A DNA stretch of 64,000 nucleotides from CBDCYN01 sp965224205. GTDB taxonomy: Bacteria; Planctomycetota; Phycisphaerae; Phycisphaerales; Phycisphaeraceae. Every line of letters begins with the position of its first letter. Position 1 is the first letter of the stretch. The stretch spans positions 62,001-126,000 of the forward strand of contig CBDCYN010000009.1 in assembly GCA_965224205.1 (NCBI GenBank), in the 5' to 3' direction. Shown here piece by piece: positions 54,338-63,690 of the stretch. Under the pieces are notes generated by a model. The model was not told the origin of the DNA. It worked only from the letters and a program-made list of their open reading frames with translations, and ran no database searches. A program made the position numbers and the translations under genes.

Positions 54338-55063
54338 GTGCATCCTAGTAAGATCCAAGAATCGTCTTTGTGTCGTTTGATGTCCTACTCTGCTGCGGCG
54401 GGGCTGGGGGCTTTTGGATTTGGGCAAGAGGCTGAGGGAAAGGTCATCGTCAAGGTGATCGACCCGCCGGTGACGGTCGACGCTAGCAGCAATACATTCG
54501 ATATCGATTTCGATGGTGACGGATTCCCTGATGCCGCGGTGATCGACAACACAACCAACAGCATCCAGATCCGGTCGTTCGGGTTTGATGAAAACGACCC
54601 CGACATCGGTGGGACCTGGAAAACACTCAACTGGACGCTTAGCAATGGGGACGATTACTACATCTTCACCTTCCCCGCCGGGTTTTATATCGATCCCGCC
54701 AAGATCGATACGGTCGACGCTAACACAGCCAACCCAGGAGACGGCTCGATCCTGCGGGGCACGAGCTACAACTTCGGTGTCTTGGGCATCAACGCGCTGG
54801 GCAGGGGTGGTTACGTCGGGTTCGAGTTCGAGATCGGCGAAGACGCCACCATCCCCGACGGCCCGGGTTTCGATCGCGGCGAAAGCACCACCCACTATGG
54901 CTGGGCCCAGATCGACGGGTCGTTCAACCCCCGGTTCGCCACGATCACAAAAATCGCTTACGAGACCATCCCGGGCAAAGGGATCCTCATCCCCGAACCG
55001 GGGTCGTTAGCCCTGCTGGCCGCCGGCGGCGGAGCGTTGGCCCTGCGTGGTCGTCGTTCCTAG
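54338..55063 (+). CDS. PEP-CTERM sorting-domain protein
   Basis: 241 residues from a GTG behind aatgaaggag. A weak N-terminal signal region (LCRLMSYSAAAGLGAFGFG) is followed by a beta-rich domain with Asp/Gly-rich turns (DFDGDGFPDAAVIDN, like a calcium-binding FG-GAP or thrombospondin-type turn). The C-terminus is IPEPGSLALLAAGGG then ALRGRRS, a textbook PEP-CTERM tail for exosortase processing. A surface or matrix role is likely; the ligand is unknown. Confidence 0.88.
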   Translation: MHPSKIQESSLCRLMSYSAAAGLGAFGFGQEAEGKVIVKVIDPPVTVDASSNTFDIDFDGDGFPDAAVIDNTTNSIQIRSFGFDENDPDIGGTWKTLNWTLSNGDDYYIFTFPAGFYIDPAKIDTVDANTANPGDGSILRGTSYNFGVLGINALGRGGYVGFEFEIGEDATIPDGPGFDRGESTTHYGWAQIDGSFNPRFATITKIAYETIPGKGILIPEPGSLALLAAGGGALALRGRRS

Positions 55064-55080
55064 TCCTGATTCCACGCGCC

Positions 55081-55124
55081 GTGATCCATCACCCCTTCGC
55101 TGGTTGGCAAGGCGACTGGATCAC
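55081..55124. terminator. Small hairpin after the PEP-CTERM gene
   Basis: gtgatcca (55081-55088) pairs with tggatcac (55117-55124), with a 28-base loop and no T-run. It could be a weak terminator between the PEP-CTERM gene and the phosphatase gene, or a binding site. Confidence 0.35.
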
Positions 55125-55159
55125 ATCAAAACGTAATCGATGATCACCGGGAGCAATCG

Positions 55160-57145
55160 ATGACGGACGCGGTGGCTAAAAAAGTACTGCTGATCGGCTG
55201 GGACGCCGCCGACTGGGCGATGATCCGCCCGCTGATGGCCAAGGGCCAGATGCCCACGCTGACGCGGTTGATCGAAGGCGGGGTTAGCGGGAACCTGGCG
55301 ACGATCCAGCCGATGTTGTCGCCGATGCTGTGGAACTCGATCGCCACCGGCAAGCGGGCCGACAAGCACGGGATCCTCGGGTTCACCGAACCCAAGCCCG
55401 ACGCCACCGGGATCCGCCCCGTAACCAGCACCAGCCGCCGGTGCAGAGCGATCTGGAACATCCTCTCGCACCACGGGCTTCGGTCCAACGTCGTAGGCTG
55501 GTTCGCCTCCCACCCCGCCGAGCCGATCCGCGGCACGGTCGTGACCGATCACTACGTCGCCCGGGCGATGGCCCAGCCGGCGCAGTTGTCTTTCAATCCT
55601 GGGACGTTCTACCCCGAACACCTCGGAGAGGCATTGGCGGGACTATGCGTCGACCCGCGGCAGCTCAATCGCGACGCCCTGTTGCCATTTATCCCGCTCG
55701 CGGCGCAGATCGATCAGAAAAAAGACCCTCGGTTGATGAAGCTGGCGATGCTGCTGGCGAGGGTATCTACCCTCCACGCCGCGGCGTGCAGGATCATGTG
55801 CCAAGAGCCTTGGGATTTCATGGCGATCTACTACGACGCGATCGACCAGTTTGGCCACGTATTCATGCCGTACCACGGCCAACGGATGACGGCGATGAAC
55901 GAGCGTGACGCCCAGCTCTATGGGGACGTCATGAACGGGTGCTACCGATTCCACGACATGATGCTCGCGGCCCTGCTGCGGTACGCCGGGCCGGACACCA
56001 CGGTGGTGCTGGTCAGCGATCATGGGTTCCACAGCGGCCCCCACCGCCCGTCGATCAATGGGTTGGAAAATCCCGAGCAGTGGCACCGCCCGTACGGGGT
56101 CGCGTGCGTGAGCGGGCCGGGGGTCAAAAAGAACCAGCGGCTCTACGGGGCGACGATCCTGGACGTGACACCCACGATCATGGCGATGCTGGGGCTGGCG
56201 ATTGGTGGCGACATGGATGGGCGGCCGTGGCTGGAGATCTTCGAGAAGCCAGTCAATCCCGACCGCGTCGTGAGCTGGGACATGATCGAGGGCGACTTCG
56301 GCACCCACGCCCCGGACCAGCGCGAAGACCCGGTTGCCAGCGCCGAGTCGATCCACCACCTCGTGGAGCTGGGGTATATCGACCCGCCCAGCGATGACGC
56401 CCAGAAGACGATCAAGTCGACCACGCGTGTCTTGAAAACGAATTTAGGGTTGGCGCTCAACGATAGCCGCCGTGCTCATCAAGCGGTCCCCGTGTGGGAA
56501 GGATTGATCCGGGATTATCCAAACGAGCCTTGGTTCGCGGTCCAGCTGGCGCGGTGTCGTCTGCGCCTCGACCATTACGACCAGGCCCGCGGGGTGCTCG
56601 AAGGCCTCGAGGATCGGGTGACTCAAACAGCGGTGGTTCAGCTGATGCTAGGGCAGATCCACCTGGGGCTGCGCCGCCCCGACCAGGCGTTAGAACATTT
56701 ACAGCGTGCCCAGGCGAACGGGCCCGACCGCGGGGCGTTGGATACGGTGATCGGGCAGGCTTACGCCCAGCTGTCGCAATGGGACGAGGCCCAGGACGCA
56801 TTCAACCGGGCTATCGGATACGACAGCGACGATGCCCACGCGCACGCCGGGTTGGCGTCGGTGGCCTTGGCCCGTGGCGACAACGAAGAAGCACTTGAAC
56901 ACGCGCTGCACGCGGTGGGGTTACGGCACCACCTGCCGTCGGGGCACTACCTCCTGGGCCGGGCGTTGGCGGGGCTGGGGCTGGCTGACCAGGCGATCCA
57001 GGCATTTGAAACGTGCCTCGGGATGGCCCCGGGGATGAAACAGGCACACCTCTGGCTGGCCAAGTTGTGCCGCGAGGACGACCGCCACGAATCGAGAGTC
57101 CTTGATCACGAGATCATGGCTGGCTCGTCAAGTTTCAACGTCTAA
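55160..57145 (+). CDS. Alkaline phosphatase-superfamily / TPR fusion protein
   Basis: 661 residues from an ATG behind cgggagc. Residues 1-400 form a type I phosphodiesterase/nucleotide-pyrophosphatase-like domain: LLIGWDAADWAMIRPL (metal Asp), LSPMLWNSIATGKRADKHGI (Ser/Thr nucleophile area), YYDAIDQFGHVFMPYH and LVSDHGFHSGPHRPS (metal Asp/His). Residues about 440-650 are TPR repeats (LIRDYPNEPWFAVQLARCRLRLDHYDQARGVLEGL and so on). There is no signal peptide, so it acts in the cytoplasm. The fusion recurs in planctomycetes; the substrate is unknown. Confidence 0.87.
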   Translation: MTDAVAKKVLLIGWDAADWAMIRPLMAKGQMPTLTRLIEGGVSGNLATIQPMLSPMLWNSIATGKRADKHGILGFTEPKPDATGIRPVTSTSRRCRAIWNILSHHGLRSNVVGWFASHPAEPIRGTVVTDHYVARAMAQPAQLSFNPGTFYPEHLGEALAGLCVDPRQLNRDALLPFIPLAAQIDQKKDPRLMKLAMLLARVSTLHAAACRIMCQEPWDFMAIYYDAIDQFGHVFMPYHGQRMTAMNERDAQLYGDVMNGCYRFHDMMLAALLRYAGPDTTVVLVSDHGFHSGPHRPSINGLENPEQWHRPYGVACVSGPGVKKNQRLYGATILDVTPTIMAMLGLAIGGDMDGRPWLEIFEKPVNPDRVVSWDMIEGDFGTHAPDQREDPVASAESIHHLVELGYIDPPSDDAQKTIKSTTRVLKTNLGLALNDSRRAHQAVPVWEGLIRDYPNEPWFAVQLARCRLRLDHYDQARGVLEGLEDRVTQTAVVQLMLGQIHLGLRRPDQALEHLQRAQANGPDRGALDTVIGQAYAQLSQWDEAQDAFNRAIGYDSDDAHAHAGLASVALARGDNEEALEHALHAVGLRHHLPSGHYLLGRALAGLGLADQAIQAFETCLGMAPGMKQAHLWLAKLCREDDRHESRVLDHEIMAGSSSFNV

Positions 57146-57206
57146 CGGGGTTTTGACATAGGCCTTAGCAAGCGGAAGCTTGCGTCATATCGAAAGGGCA
57201 GACGCG

Positions 57207-58211
57207 ATGAAAAAGCTTGGGGTCATCTTGGGTTGGGTCGGATCGTTGGGTGTCGCGTTTTCCGCATCGGCCGATACATTTCCGCGTACGACCTGGGTCT
57301 GGGAGTCGATCACTTTCAACATGCTCGATGATCTGACGTTCCGCGGCAAGGTATTTGAGGCGATCGACCGCCATAACTTCGGGACGGTTTACCTATACGC
57401 TGACGAGTTTCAGGGACGCAACGTCCTCCTCGAAGAGCCCGAAAAGTACCACGACCTGGTCTCCCAGTTGCACGCCAGGGGGGTCGAAGTCCAGGCGTTG
57501 ATAGGTTCGGCGGCTTTGAACACCGAAGCGGACATCCTGCCATCGAACCGACCCGCGGCCGAAGCACGCTTGCAGCGGATCCTCGATTACAACGCCGCTG
57601 TTACCAGCGCCGACCAGCGATTCGTCGGGGTCAACACCGATATCGAGCCGTACCTGCTCAGCGATTTTTTTGATCAATACGAGGTCCGCGCCGTGCAATA
57701 CCTCGATCTGCTCGCTGAGTACATGCGTCGAAAGGACGAAGCGGGTTCGGACATCCCCATCGGCCCGGCGATTCCGCGGTGGTATGACACCTCGCCCGAT
57801 ACCCCGCCCATCGAATGGAACGGGGTCACGAAGGGCCTCCATGAGCATGTGATCGACATCACCGACTACGTCTCGATCCTGGATTACGTCGACGACTCGG
57901 TCCGGCTCGTCGACGACGCCCGCAACGAGCTCGACTATGCCGACCCCTTGGGCAAGCCGGTCGTGATCGGGGTCGAAACCCTGCCGATCCAGCCGGGGAT
58001 CCTCCCCACGACAACGTTCCACGATGACGGGTACGAGGAGATGAACCTCCGCCTGGCCGTGGCTGAGCAAGATTTTCTAGCCTGGTCGAACTTCGCAGGT
58101 TTTGCGATCCACGACCTGCATAACTGCCTTACCTGGTGCCCCGAACCCACGAGCGCGGTGCTGCTATCGGTCTTTGGAGCGGTGATGATGCCTCGACGCC
58201 GGTTGGCCTGA
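57207..58211 (+). CDS. Secreted protein with PEP-CTERM-like tail, function unknown
   Basis: 334 residues from the ATG at 57207 (MKKLGVILGWVGSLGVAFSASA, signal peptide). The alpha/beta body (FGTVYLYADEF, VEVQALIGSAAL, FVGVNTDIEPYLL, KPVVIGVETLP) looks like a TIM barrel, possibly glycosidase-like, with acidic residues at strand ends (DIEPY, GVETL). The C-terminus CPEPTSAVLLSVFGAV then PRRRLA is a sorting tail. It lies 61 bases after the phosphatase/TPR gene on the same strand. Confidence 0.72.
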   Translation: MKKLGVILGWVGSLGVAFSASADTFPRTTWVWESITFNMLDDLTFRGKVFEAIDRHNFGTVYLYADEFQGRNVLLEEPEKYHDLVSQLHARGVEVQALIGSAALNTEADILPSNRPAAEARLQRILDYNAAVTSADQRFVGVNTDIEPYLLSDFFDQYEVRAVQYLDLLAEYMRRKDEAGSDIPIGPAIPRWYDTSPDTPPIEWNGVTKGLHEHVIDITDYVSILDYVDDSVRLVDDARNELDYADPLGKPVVIGVETLPIQPGILPTTTFHDDGYEEMNLRLAVAEQDFLAWSNFAGFAIHDLHNCLTWCPEPTSAVLLSVFGAVMMPRRRLA

Positions 58212-58295
58212 TAAACTGCCATCGAGTCAGGGCTTAGCCAGGGTGGTGGACATGGACGTGGCGGTCAATTTTTAGAGGGTTTGCCAGCGCGACCA

Positions 58296-58787
58296 GGGTT
58301 GATCGCAGGACGCCGTGCCCCGCACATGACACGACGTCCGCCGATCAACTGTCCCGCCTTATCTGCTTTTTATTTAAACATAACCACATATAAATTCATG
58401 CATTAAAACATCTGGTCGACGGCGGTTTCGGTCGCGGGCCCCTATCGTGGGTCTTACGTTCCTGGCTGCTTACCGCAGCGTCGGACTTGACCCGGAGGAA
58501 GGGGTTGATCGCAGGACGCCGTGCCCCGCACATGACACGACGTCCGTTGATCAACTGTCCCGCCTTATCTGCTTTTTATTTAAACACAACCATATATATA
58601 TCCATGCATTAAAACTTCTAGTCGACGGCGGTTTCGGTCGCGGGCCCCTATCGTGGGTCTTGCGTTCCCGGCTGCTTACCGCAGCGTCGGACTTGACCCG
58701 GAGGAAGGGGTTGATCGCGGGACGCCGTGCCCCGCACATGACACGACGCCCGCCGATCAACTGTCCCGCCTTATCCGCTTTTTAATC
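58296..58787. repeat. 206-bp tandem repeat, about 2.4 copies
   Basis: Units start at 58296, 58502 and 58708 (gggttgatcgc), with a period of exactly 206 bases. The first two are full length with scattered substitutions; the third stops after about 80 bases (at gctttttaa). Each unit has a GC-rich half and an AT-rich half (cttttTATTTAAACA). Open frames run across but none looks like a known protein. Confidence 0.85.
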
Positions 58788-59550
58788 CAGATTCACTGGA
58801 TAGCTAACCATCGCCTCCGCCCTATCTCATTGCTATTTCTTAGGATGCATAGGCTCAGCATTAGATTGCTCAATGCATCTTTACATTTAAGCGACTATTC
58901 TCACAACAAAATCTTTCCGCAGCCCATGCTGCGATTGAATCTCTGTCCTAGCTTTTTACTCTACGCTTACGCCGCGTCGGTGAGACGAAGCTCCACGGTG
59001 TTGAGCAAAGTTTTCTCATGTGTCGTCTCCTTGATCACGAACCGGCTGATAAACCTAAGCTGAGATTCGTAATCTAGTTCCATTACTTTTCATCTTGTGG
59101 CTCTCCCATGAGAGCAAGTGTCAACACAAGTAGTTAAGCAATGGTCATGCCAGAAAATTCTTTCAGTGAAGATTACCCGTGTTTTGACCAGAAAGAGGGT
59201 TTTTTCATTGAAGATAGGTCGATAGGATCGGAAACCTGGGGGGTATTCCCCAGGTTTTGGGCTGATGGTACGCGGTTGTTTTCCCGATGTCCGATTCCGC
59301 TAGAGGTTCTCTCGTGGCCTAGTGGCTCGCTTGGGGCCACTTTGGCATGATGGTCATGGCGGCTTCAAGATTGCATGGCATTGGGTTCACACAGGGCATC
59401 CTCTCATTATTGATATCCTCATCCTAGATGAAATGGCGAGATGGTCTGTGTGCGCAGCACGAGGATTTTCGGGGTCAGTGATGTTCCCGACGCGGTACGT
59501 TGATACTCGATGCGTATACTTATTCGGTAAAGATCGCAGGAGGTAACACC
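58788..59550. other. Gene-free stretch with one hairpin
   Basis: About 760 bases without a convincing gene; short frames lack ribosome sites and family resemblance. A hairpin aacctgggg / ccccaggtt at 59233-59256 followed by tt could be a weak plus-strand terminator. The rest appears unstructured. Confidence 0.4.
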
Positions 59551-59757
59551 GTGAAGCACTTGATCGTCGCCACCGTTGCTATGATGATAGTTCTGATCGT
59601 CGCTCTGATCGGACTCGGCGGTGATGAGCCGGCCTTATCGAGATTGATGGCTAAGTGTGTTGGGGCATCCCCATGCAAAGCCTGTTCAAACTGTACCCAG
59701 TGCAAACATTGCCATGAAAAGACGGGGACCTGCGGGGTGTGTGTACCCGGTCCATGA
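59551..59757 (+). CDS. Small Cys-rich membrane-anchored protein
   Basis: 68 residues from a GTG placed 7 bases after a perfect gcaggaggt ribosome site, which decides the start. Residues 3-25 form one transmembrane helix (LIVATVAMMIVLIVALIGLG). The remainder holds ten cysteines in CxxC-like spacings (CVGASPCKACSNCTQCKHCH then GTCGVCVPG). This pattern suits metal binding or disulfide crosslinks outside the membrane. I recall similar CKHC...TCGVC small proteins from planctomycetes, without a known function. Confidence 0.78.
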   Translation: MKHLIVATVAMMIVLIVALIGLGGDEPALSRLMAKCVGASPCKACSNCTQCKHCHEKTGTCGVCVPGP

Positions 59758-60069
59758 CGGTAGCTGGGGCCGGTCCGTGTGCCCGACAGAGATTTCTCGG
59801 GGTTTTACGGATCGTGCACCCAATCGCTGTCGAGGCGGTGGTTGTGACCCCTGAAGATTTTCAGGCTGCGTCCAGGAGTCGTGCCGGGTTTTCACCCGGG
59901 GTCGCGATCCATCGGTTCAACCCCAATCCCGCCAGTAGTTCCCCTATTCACACCCTCTTAGCAACAACAACTCCGCGATGGATGGAATAAACGCCAGATA
60001 AAGCCTTGGCTTCATAAAGCTGTGGATAACCTCAACTTATCCTACAATCGGGTCATCGAAGTTGGCCAA
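59758..60069. other. Spacer upstream of the mechanosensitive channel gene
   Basis: About 310 bases without a gene. It contains a lone perfect DnaA-box-like 9-mer tgtggataa at 60021-60029 and a tacaat hexamer near 60043 that could be a -10 element for the following gene. Confidence 0.35.
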
Positions 60070-60085
60070 TTTCACACGTGTGAAA
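60070..60085. promoter_or_regulatory. 16-bp perfect palindrome ahead of the channel gene
   Basis: tttcacacgtgtgaaa, ending 13 bases before the ATG at 60099. A perfect dyad of this size next to a start codon fits a repressor operator or a hairpin that covers the ribosome site. No strong ribosome site is visible otherwise. Confidence 0.5.
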
Positions 60086-60098
60086 TAATGAGCGATCC

Positions 60099-63000
60099 AT
60101 GCAAAAGGGTACATACTTGACAAAGATATTAAGCAACGGGGTGGCGGCAACGGTTCTAGTCTGCTGCGTATTGATCGGAGGTCCGATCTGTGCCCAGGAT
60201 CCGGCTGCCCCCGTCCCAGGTCCCGTCTCAGGTGTTGATGCTGACCAGGCTTCGCCAGATGTCCTCACGATCAAGAGTGTTCAAGCCAAGATCGAAAAAC
60301 TTGAATCCAATCAGGCACTCGAGGAGTCGCTCAAGAGCAAGGTATTGGATCTATATCGATCGGCGTTGAGTCGGCTCGAGACCGCAAAAAAAAATGCAGC
60401 CAACGCGGTTACTTTTCAGCAGGCCATCGAGTCAGCGCCCCAAGAGACCCAACAGGTCCTAGAGGCGTTAAAGCAGCTTTCGACAGAAATCGCCTCTCCA
60501 ACGATGGCCCCGTCATCGGGTGTAACGGCTAAAGATCTCGAGCAACAGCTTGCCAAGGAGCAAGCCGACCTATCGAATCTTAAGAGCAAGCTGTCGGATC
60601 TAGATCAACAAATTAAGAGTCAGCAAACCCGCCCGGACCAGGCGCGGCAACAATTGGCCGGTGCCCAGCAGAAGATGCCGGAGATTGAAAAAGACCTCAA
60701 CACCCCGCCCCCGGCGGATGAGAACCCCTTGCTCACCGAAGCCCGCCAAGCTTTTCTTATCGCGAGAAAACGATCACGTTCAACCGAGATCAACATGATA
60801 GAGCAGGAACTGCTCAGCCAAGCGGTGCGGTTAAACCTGCTCACTGCCCAGCGAGACCTAACCACCCGAAAGACATCCTTGGCAGAAGAGCGGATCAAGA
60901 TAATAGGAGAAGAACTCAAGGAACTTCGCCGTGCCGAGGCAGACAAGGCCCGTGACGAGGCGGAGCGTGCCCGGCGAGACGCGCTGGGGAAGCACCCCTT
61001 GATCAGCCGGTTGGCCGAACAGAACGCCGACCTGGCGAAAGAACAGGCTCAGCTCGTGACGGACATTGAACTGGCGGTGTCAGAGCGGCAGAGGGTCAGC
61101 CATCAGCTCAAAGAACTCGAGACCCAATACAAAGCAGCCAGTGAAAAGCTGGATATCGCCGGGTTCAGCGACGCGCTGGGCCCTGTGCTCCGCGAGCAAC
61201 GCAAGAACCTGCCGAACATCCGCACCTACCGCAAGACCGCCGCGGAACGGAAGAAGCAGATTTCTGAGCACGGCTTGAGGTATTTAAGAATCCAAGAACG
61301 CCGACGGGAATTAAGTGACATCCAGAGATACCTTGAGCAGCTGTTGTCGGATTTTGAAGCCGACTCGCAAACAGGAATCGAGAGGCTTGACCTAGAAACT
61401 CAGGCCGGCAAGTTTCTTGAGGACCAACGATCGCTCCTGGATAAATTGACGGAGGCGTACAGCACGCACCTCGACGAACTAAGCAGCCTAAATTTTCAAG
61501 AAAAACAGCTCGTCGAGAAGGCCGGCGAATACGCTCTGTTTCTCGACGAAAAGCTGTTGTGGATCCCCAGTGCGGTCCCGGTGGACCTACAGACCTTTCA
61601 TGACCTTTGGGAGTCTGTTAAGTGGTCGACGTCCCCAAGAAGCTGGATGGATACCCTTCGGTTTCTTGGGCAGGAGACGGCTTCTGTGCCGGCATTGGCG
61701 GGTCTGGTTGGGCTCGGGTTTGTGGCGGTCCTCGCGGCGCGTAAGCGTATCAAGGTGCAACTGGACGTGTACCGTGGCCGTGTCGGGACGGTCTACGCGG
61801 ATCGTTTTGGGCTAACGATCGGTGCATTCGCAGCCGTCTTTGTGTTGGCCATCCCTTGGCCGTTTCTGATGGGGTTTATTGCGTGGCGGCTTCAACGGTC
61901 CATCCATGCCACGGATTTCGCGAAGGCGGTTGGGGCGGGTCTGGCGACCGCGTCGGCTCTGTTTCTGGTCCTTGAATTCCTCCGCTTGCTGTGCCGCAAA
62001 CAAGGTGTCGCCGAGGTTCATCTCCAATGGCGAGACCAGCTCACGGCGGTGTTGCGTCGTCACCTGCGGTGGATGATGCCGATCCTTGTCGTTACGGGGT
62101 TTATTGCCGCAGCGACAGAATGGCGGGTGGAGGATCTCTACAGGCGAAGCTTTGGCCGCATTGCGTTCATCGTCGGGATGATCGCGCTGGCGGCCTTCGC
62201 TCAGCGTTTGTTGGGGAGTCGCGGCGGGGTGGTCGAGGAGCTGCGAGCGCACAAACGTAATAGTTGGATGTCACGGTTGATGTGGCTCTGGTACCCGATC
62301 GTCGTCGGCGCACCGTTGGCGCTGGCCGGGATGGCGGTGCTTGGTTATTACTATACGAGCTACGAGCTGGCTCAGCGTCTGGTGGCGACGGGATGTTTGG
62401 CTTTAGGTCTTATCCTCGCGCACGATCTCGTGTTGCGGTGGTTGTTCGTGGCCCAGAGGAAACTCGAAGTCACGAGGGCTCGAGAAAAGCAGATAGCGGC
62501 TACCGCCGCCCAAGCGACGAGTGGCCAGCAGAAAGGGGCGACAGAAACACCGCCGCCGGCCTTAGAGTTTCCGGAGATCACGCTAGAGGCGATCAACGAG
62601 CACACGCGCCGCCTGGTGCGCACCCTGATCGGGATCACATCATTAGTCGGGTTATGGCTGGTGTGGGAACCGGTCTTGCCGGCGCTTCGCATCTTTGACG
62701 ACATTGAACTCTGGCAGCAGGCGGTCATGGTCGATGGCCATGAGGTCATGCGCGCGATCACTCTTGCCAATCTTGCATTGGCGTTCGTTCTAGCCATCGT
62801 GACGGTCGTGGCGGCCCGAAATCTGCCCGGCGTCTTGGAGATTGTGGCCTTGAACCGTCTGCCTCTGGAGCCGGGTAGCCGATACGCCATCGCGACCATC
62901 AGCCGTTATCTCATCACCGCGGTTGGCATCGGCCTTGTGTTCAATGCCCTAGGGATCGGATGGGCCAAGTTTCAGTGGCTGGTGGCGGCGTTGGGGGTCG

Positions 63001-63596
63001 GGCTGGGGTTTGGGCTTCAGGAGATCTTCGCCAATTTTATATCCGGCTTGATTATCCTCTTCGAGCGTCCGTTCCGCGTGGGTGACACGGTCACGGTGGG
63101 GCAGATCAGCGGGACGGTCTCACGACTTCAGATCAGAGCGACCACGATCACCGACTGGGACCGCAAGGAACTGATCGTCCCCAATAAGGAGTTTATTACG
63201 GGCCAACTGGTGAACTGGACGCTGTCCGACGCCACGCTGCGTATCGTGATCCGGGTCGGGGTGGCGTATGGTTCGGATACCAAGTTGGCACGAGAAACAT
63301 TGATTGATGTCGCGAAAAAACACCCACTGGTTCTTCGAGACCCGCCGCCCTCGGTGGTCTTCTGGGAGTTCGGGGATAGCTCTTTGAACTTTGACTTACG
63401 CGTGTTTGTGGGAAACATCAACAACCTTGTTCAGGTGCGGGATGATCTGCACATGGCCATTGACGAGGCGTTCCGGAAAGCGGAATTGGAAATAGCCTTC
63501 CCGCAGCAAGACATGCATATGGATACCGCACGCCCGCTTGAAGTCCGCCTGATTCGAGAAAAACAAGGTGCGTCGAAAGATGGGGCGAACGCATGA
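60099..63596 (+). CDS. Large MscS-family mechanosensitive channel (KefA/MscK-like)
   Basis: 1165 residues. A signal peptide (VAATVLVCCVLIGGPICAQ) is followed by a long periplasmic coiled-coil region (about 45-470, many Gln/Glu/Lys heptads), about ten transmembrane helices (about 540-940), and the MscS core near 955-1140: the pore helix VAALGVGLGFGLQEIFANFISGLIILFERPFRVGDTV and the beta domain GTVSRLQIRATTITDWDRKELIVPNKEFI. It releases solutes at osmotic downshock. The length and layout match KefA/MscK rather than small MscS. A palindrome lies just upstream. Confidence 0.93.
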   Translation: MQKGTYLTKILSNGVAATVLVCCVLIGGPICAQDPAAPVPGPVSGVDADQASPDVLTIKSVQAKIEKLESNQALEESLKSKVLDLYRSALSRLETAKKNAANAVTFQQAIESAPQETQQVLEALKQLSTEIASPTMAPSSGVTAKDLEQQLAKEQADLSNLKSKLSDLDQQIKSQQTRPDQARQQLAGAQQKMPEIEKDLNTPPPADENPLLTEARQAFLIARKRSRSTEINMIEQELLSQAVRLNLLTAQRDLTTRKTSLAEERIKIIGEELKELRRAEADKARDEAERARRDALGKHPLISRLAEQNADLAKEQAQLVTDIELAVSERQRVSHQLKELETQYKAASEKLDIAGFSDALGPVLREQRKNLPNIRTYRKTAAERKKQISEHGLRYLRIQERRRELSDIQRYLEQLLSDFEADSQTGIERLDLETQAGKFLEDQRSLLDKLTEAYSTHLDELSSLNFQEKQLVEKAGEYALFLDEKLLWIPSAVPVDLQTFHDLWESVKWSTSPRSWMDTLRFLGQETASVPALAGLVGLGFVAVLAARKRIKVQLDVYRGRVGTVYADRFGLTIGAFAAVFVLAIPWPFLMGFIAWRLQRSIHATDFAKAVGAGLATASALFLVLEFLRLLCRKQGVAEVHLQWRDQLTAVLRRHLRWMMPILVVTGFIAAATEWRVEDLYRRSFGRIAFIVGMIALAAFAQRLLGSRGGVVEELRAHKRNSWMSRLMWLWYPIVVGAPLALAGMAVLGYYYTSYELAQRLVATGCLALGLILAHDLVLRWLFVAQRKLEVTRAREKQIAATAAQATSGQQKGATETPPPALEFPEITLEAINEHTRRLVRTLIGITSLVGLWLVWEPVLPALRIFDDIELWQQAVMVDGHEVMRAITLANLALAFVLAIVTVVAARNLPGVLEIVALNRLPLEPGSRYAIATISRYLITAVGIGLVFNALGIGWAKFQWLVAALGVGLGFGLQEIFANFISGLIILFERPFRVGDTVTVGQISGTVSRLQIRATTITDWDRKELIVPNKEFITGQLVNWTLSDATLRIVIRVGVAYGSDTKLARETLIDVAKKHPLVLRDPPPSVVFWEFGDSSLNFDLRVFVGNINNLVQVRDDLHMAIDEAFRKAELEIAFPQQDMHMDTARPLEVRLIREKQGASKDGANA

Positions 63597-63643
63597 TTAC
63601 TGACCAATGCAGCCGGCCCATCTATAATAGAAAAAGTTTTATA

Positions 63644-63690
63644 TGACGTTTCCGTTAATCTTTGTTCGTTACACAAGCAGGCCACCTGAC
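63644..63690 (+). mobile_element. Diverged IS481-type left-end remnant
   Basis: tgacgtttccgttaatcttt then gtt (63644-63666) matches the leader of the IS481-type element (tgacgcttccgttaatctttgtt) with one difference, and similarity fades over the following 25 bases. No transposase follows to the window edge; 63691-64000 holds no recognised gene. Confidence 0.6.

Noticed and set aside
58447..58785. A 112-codon open frame across the 206-bp repeats
   Set aside because: The frame arises because 206 is not a multiple of three and stops happen to be missing; the reading changes frame from unit to unit and resembles no protein.
59141..59350. Open frame of 69 codons
   Set aside because: It crosses a hairpin, has no ribosome site and no recognisable protein.
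60021..60029. Perfect DnaA-box-like 9-mer tgtggataa, hinting at a replication origin
   Set aside because: Only one box, no cluster and no dnaA, dnaN or gyrase genes nearby; a single 9-mer is expected by chance in a window of this size.
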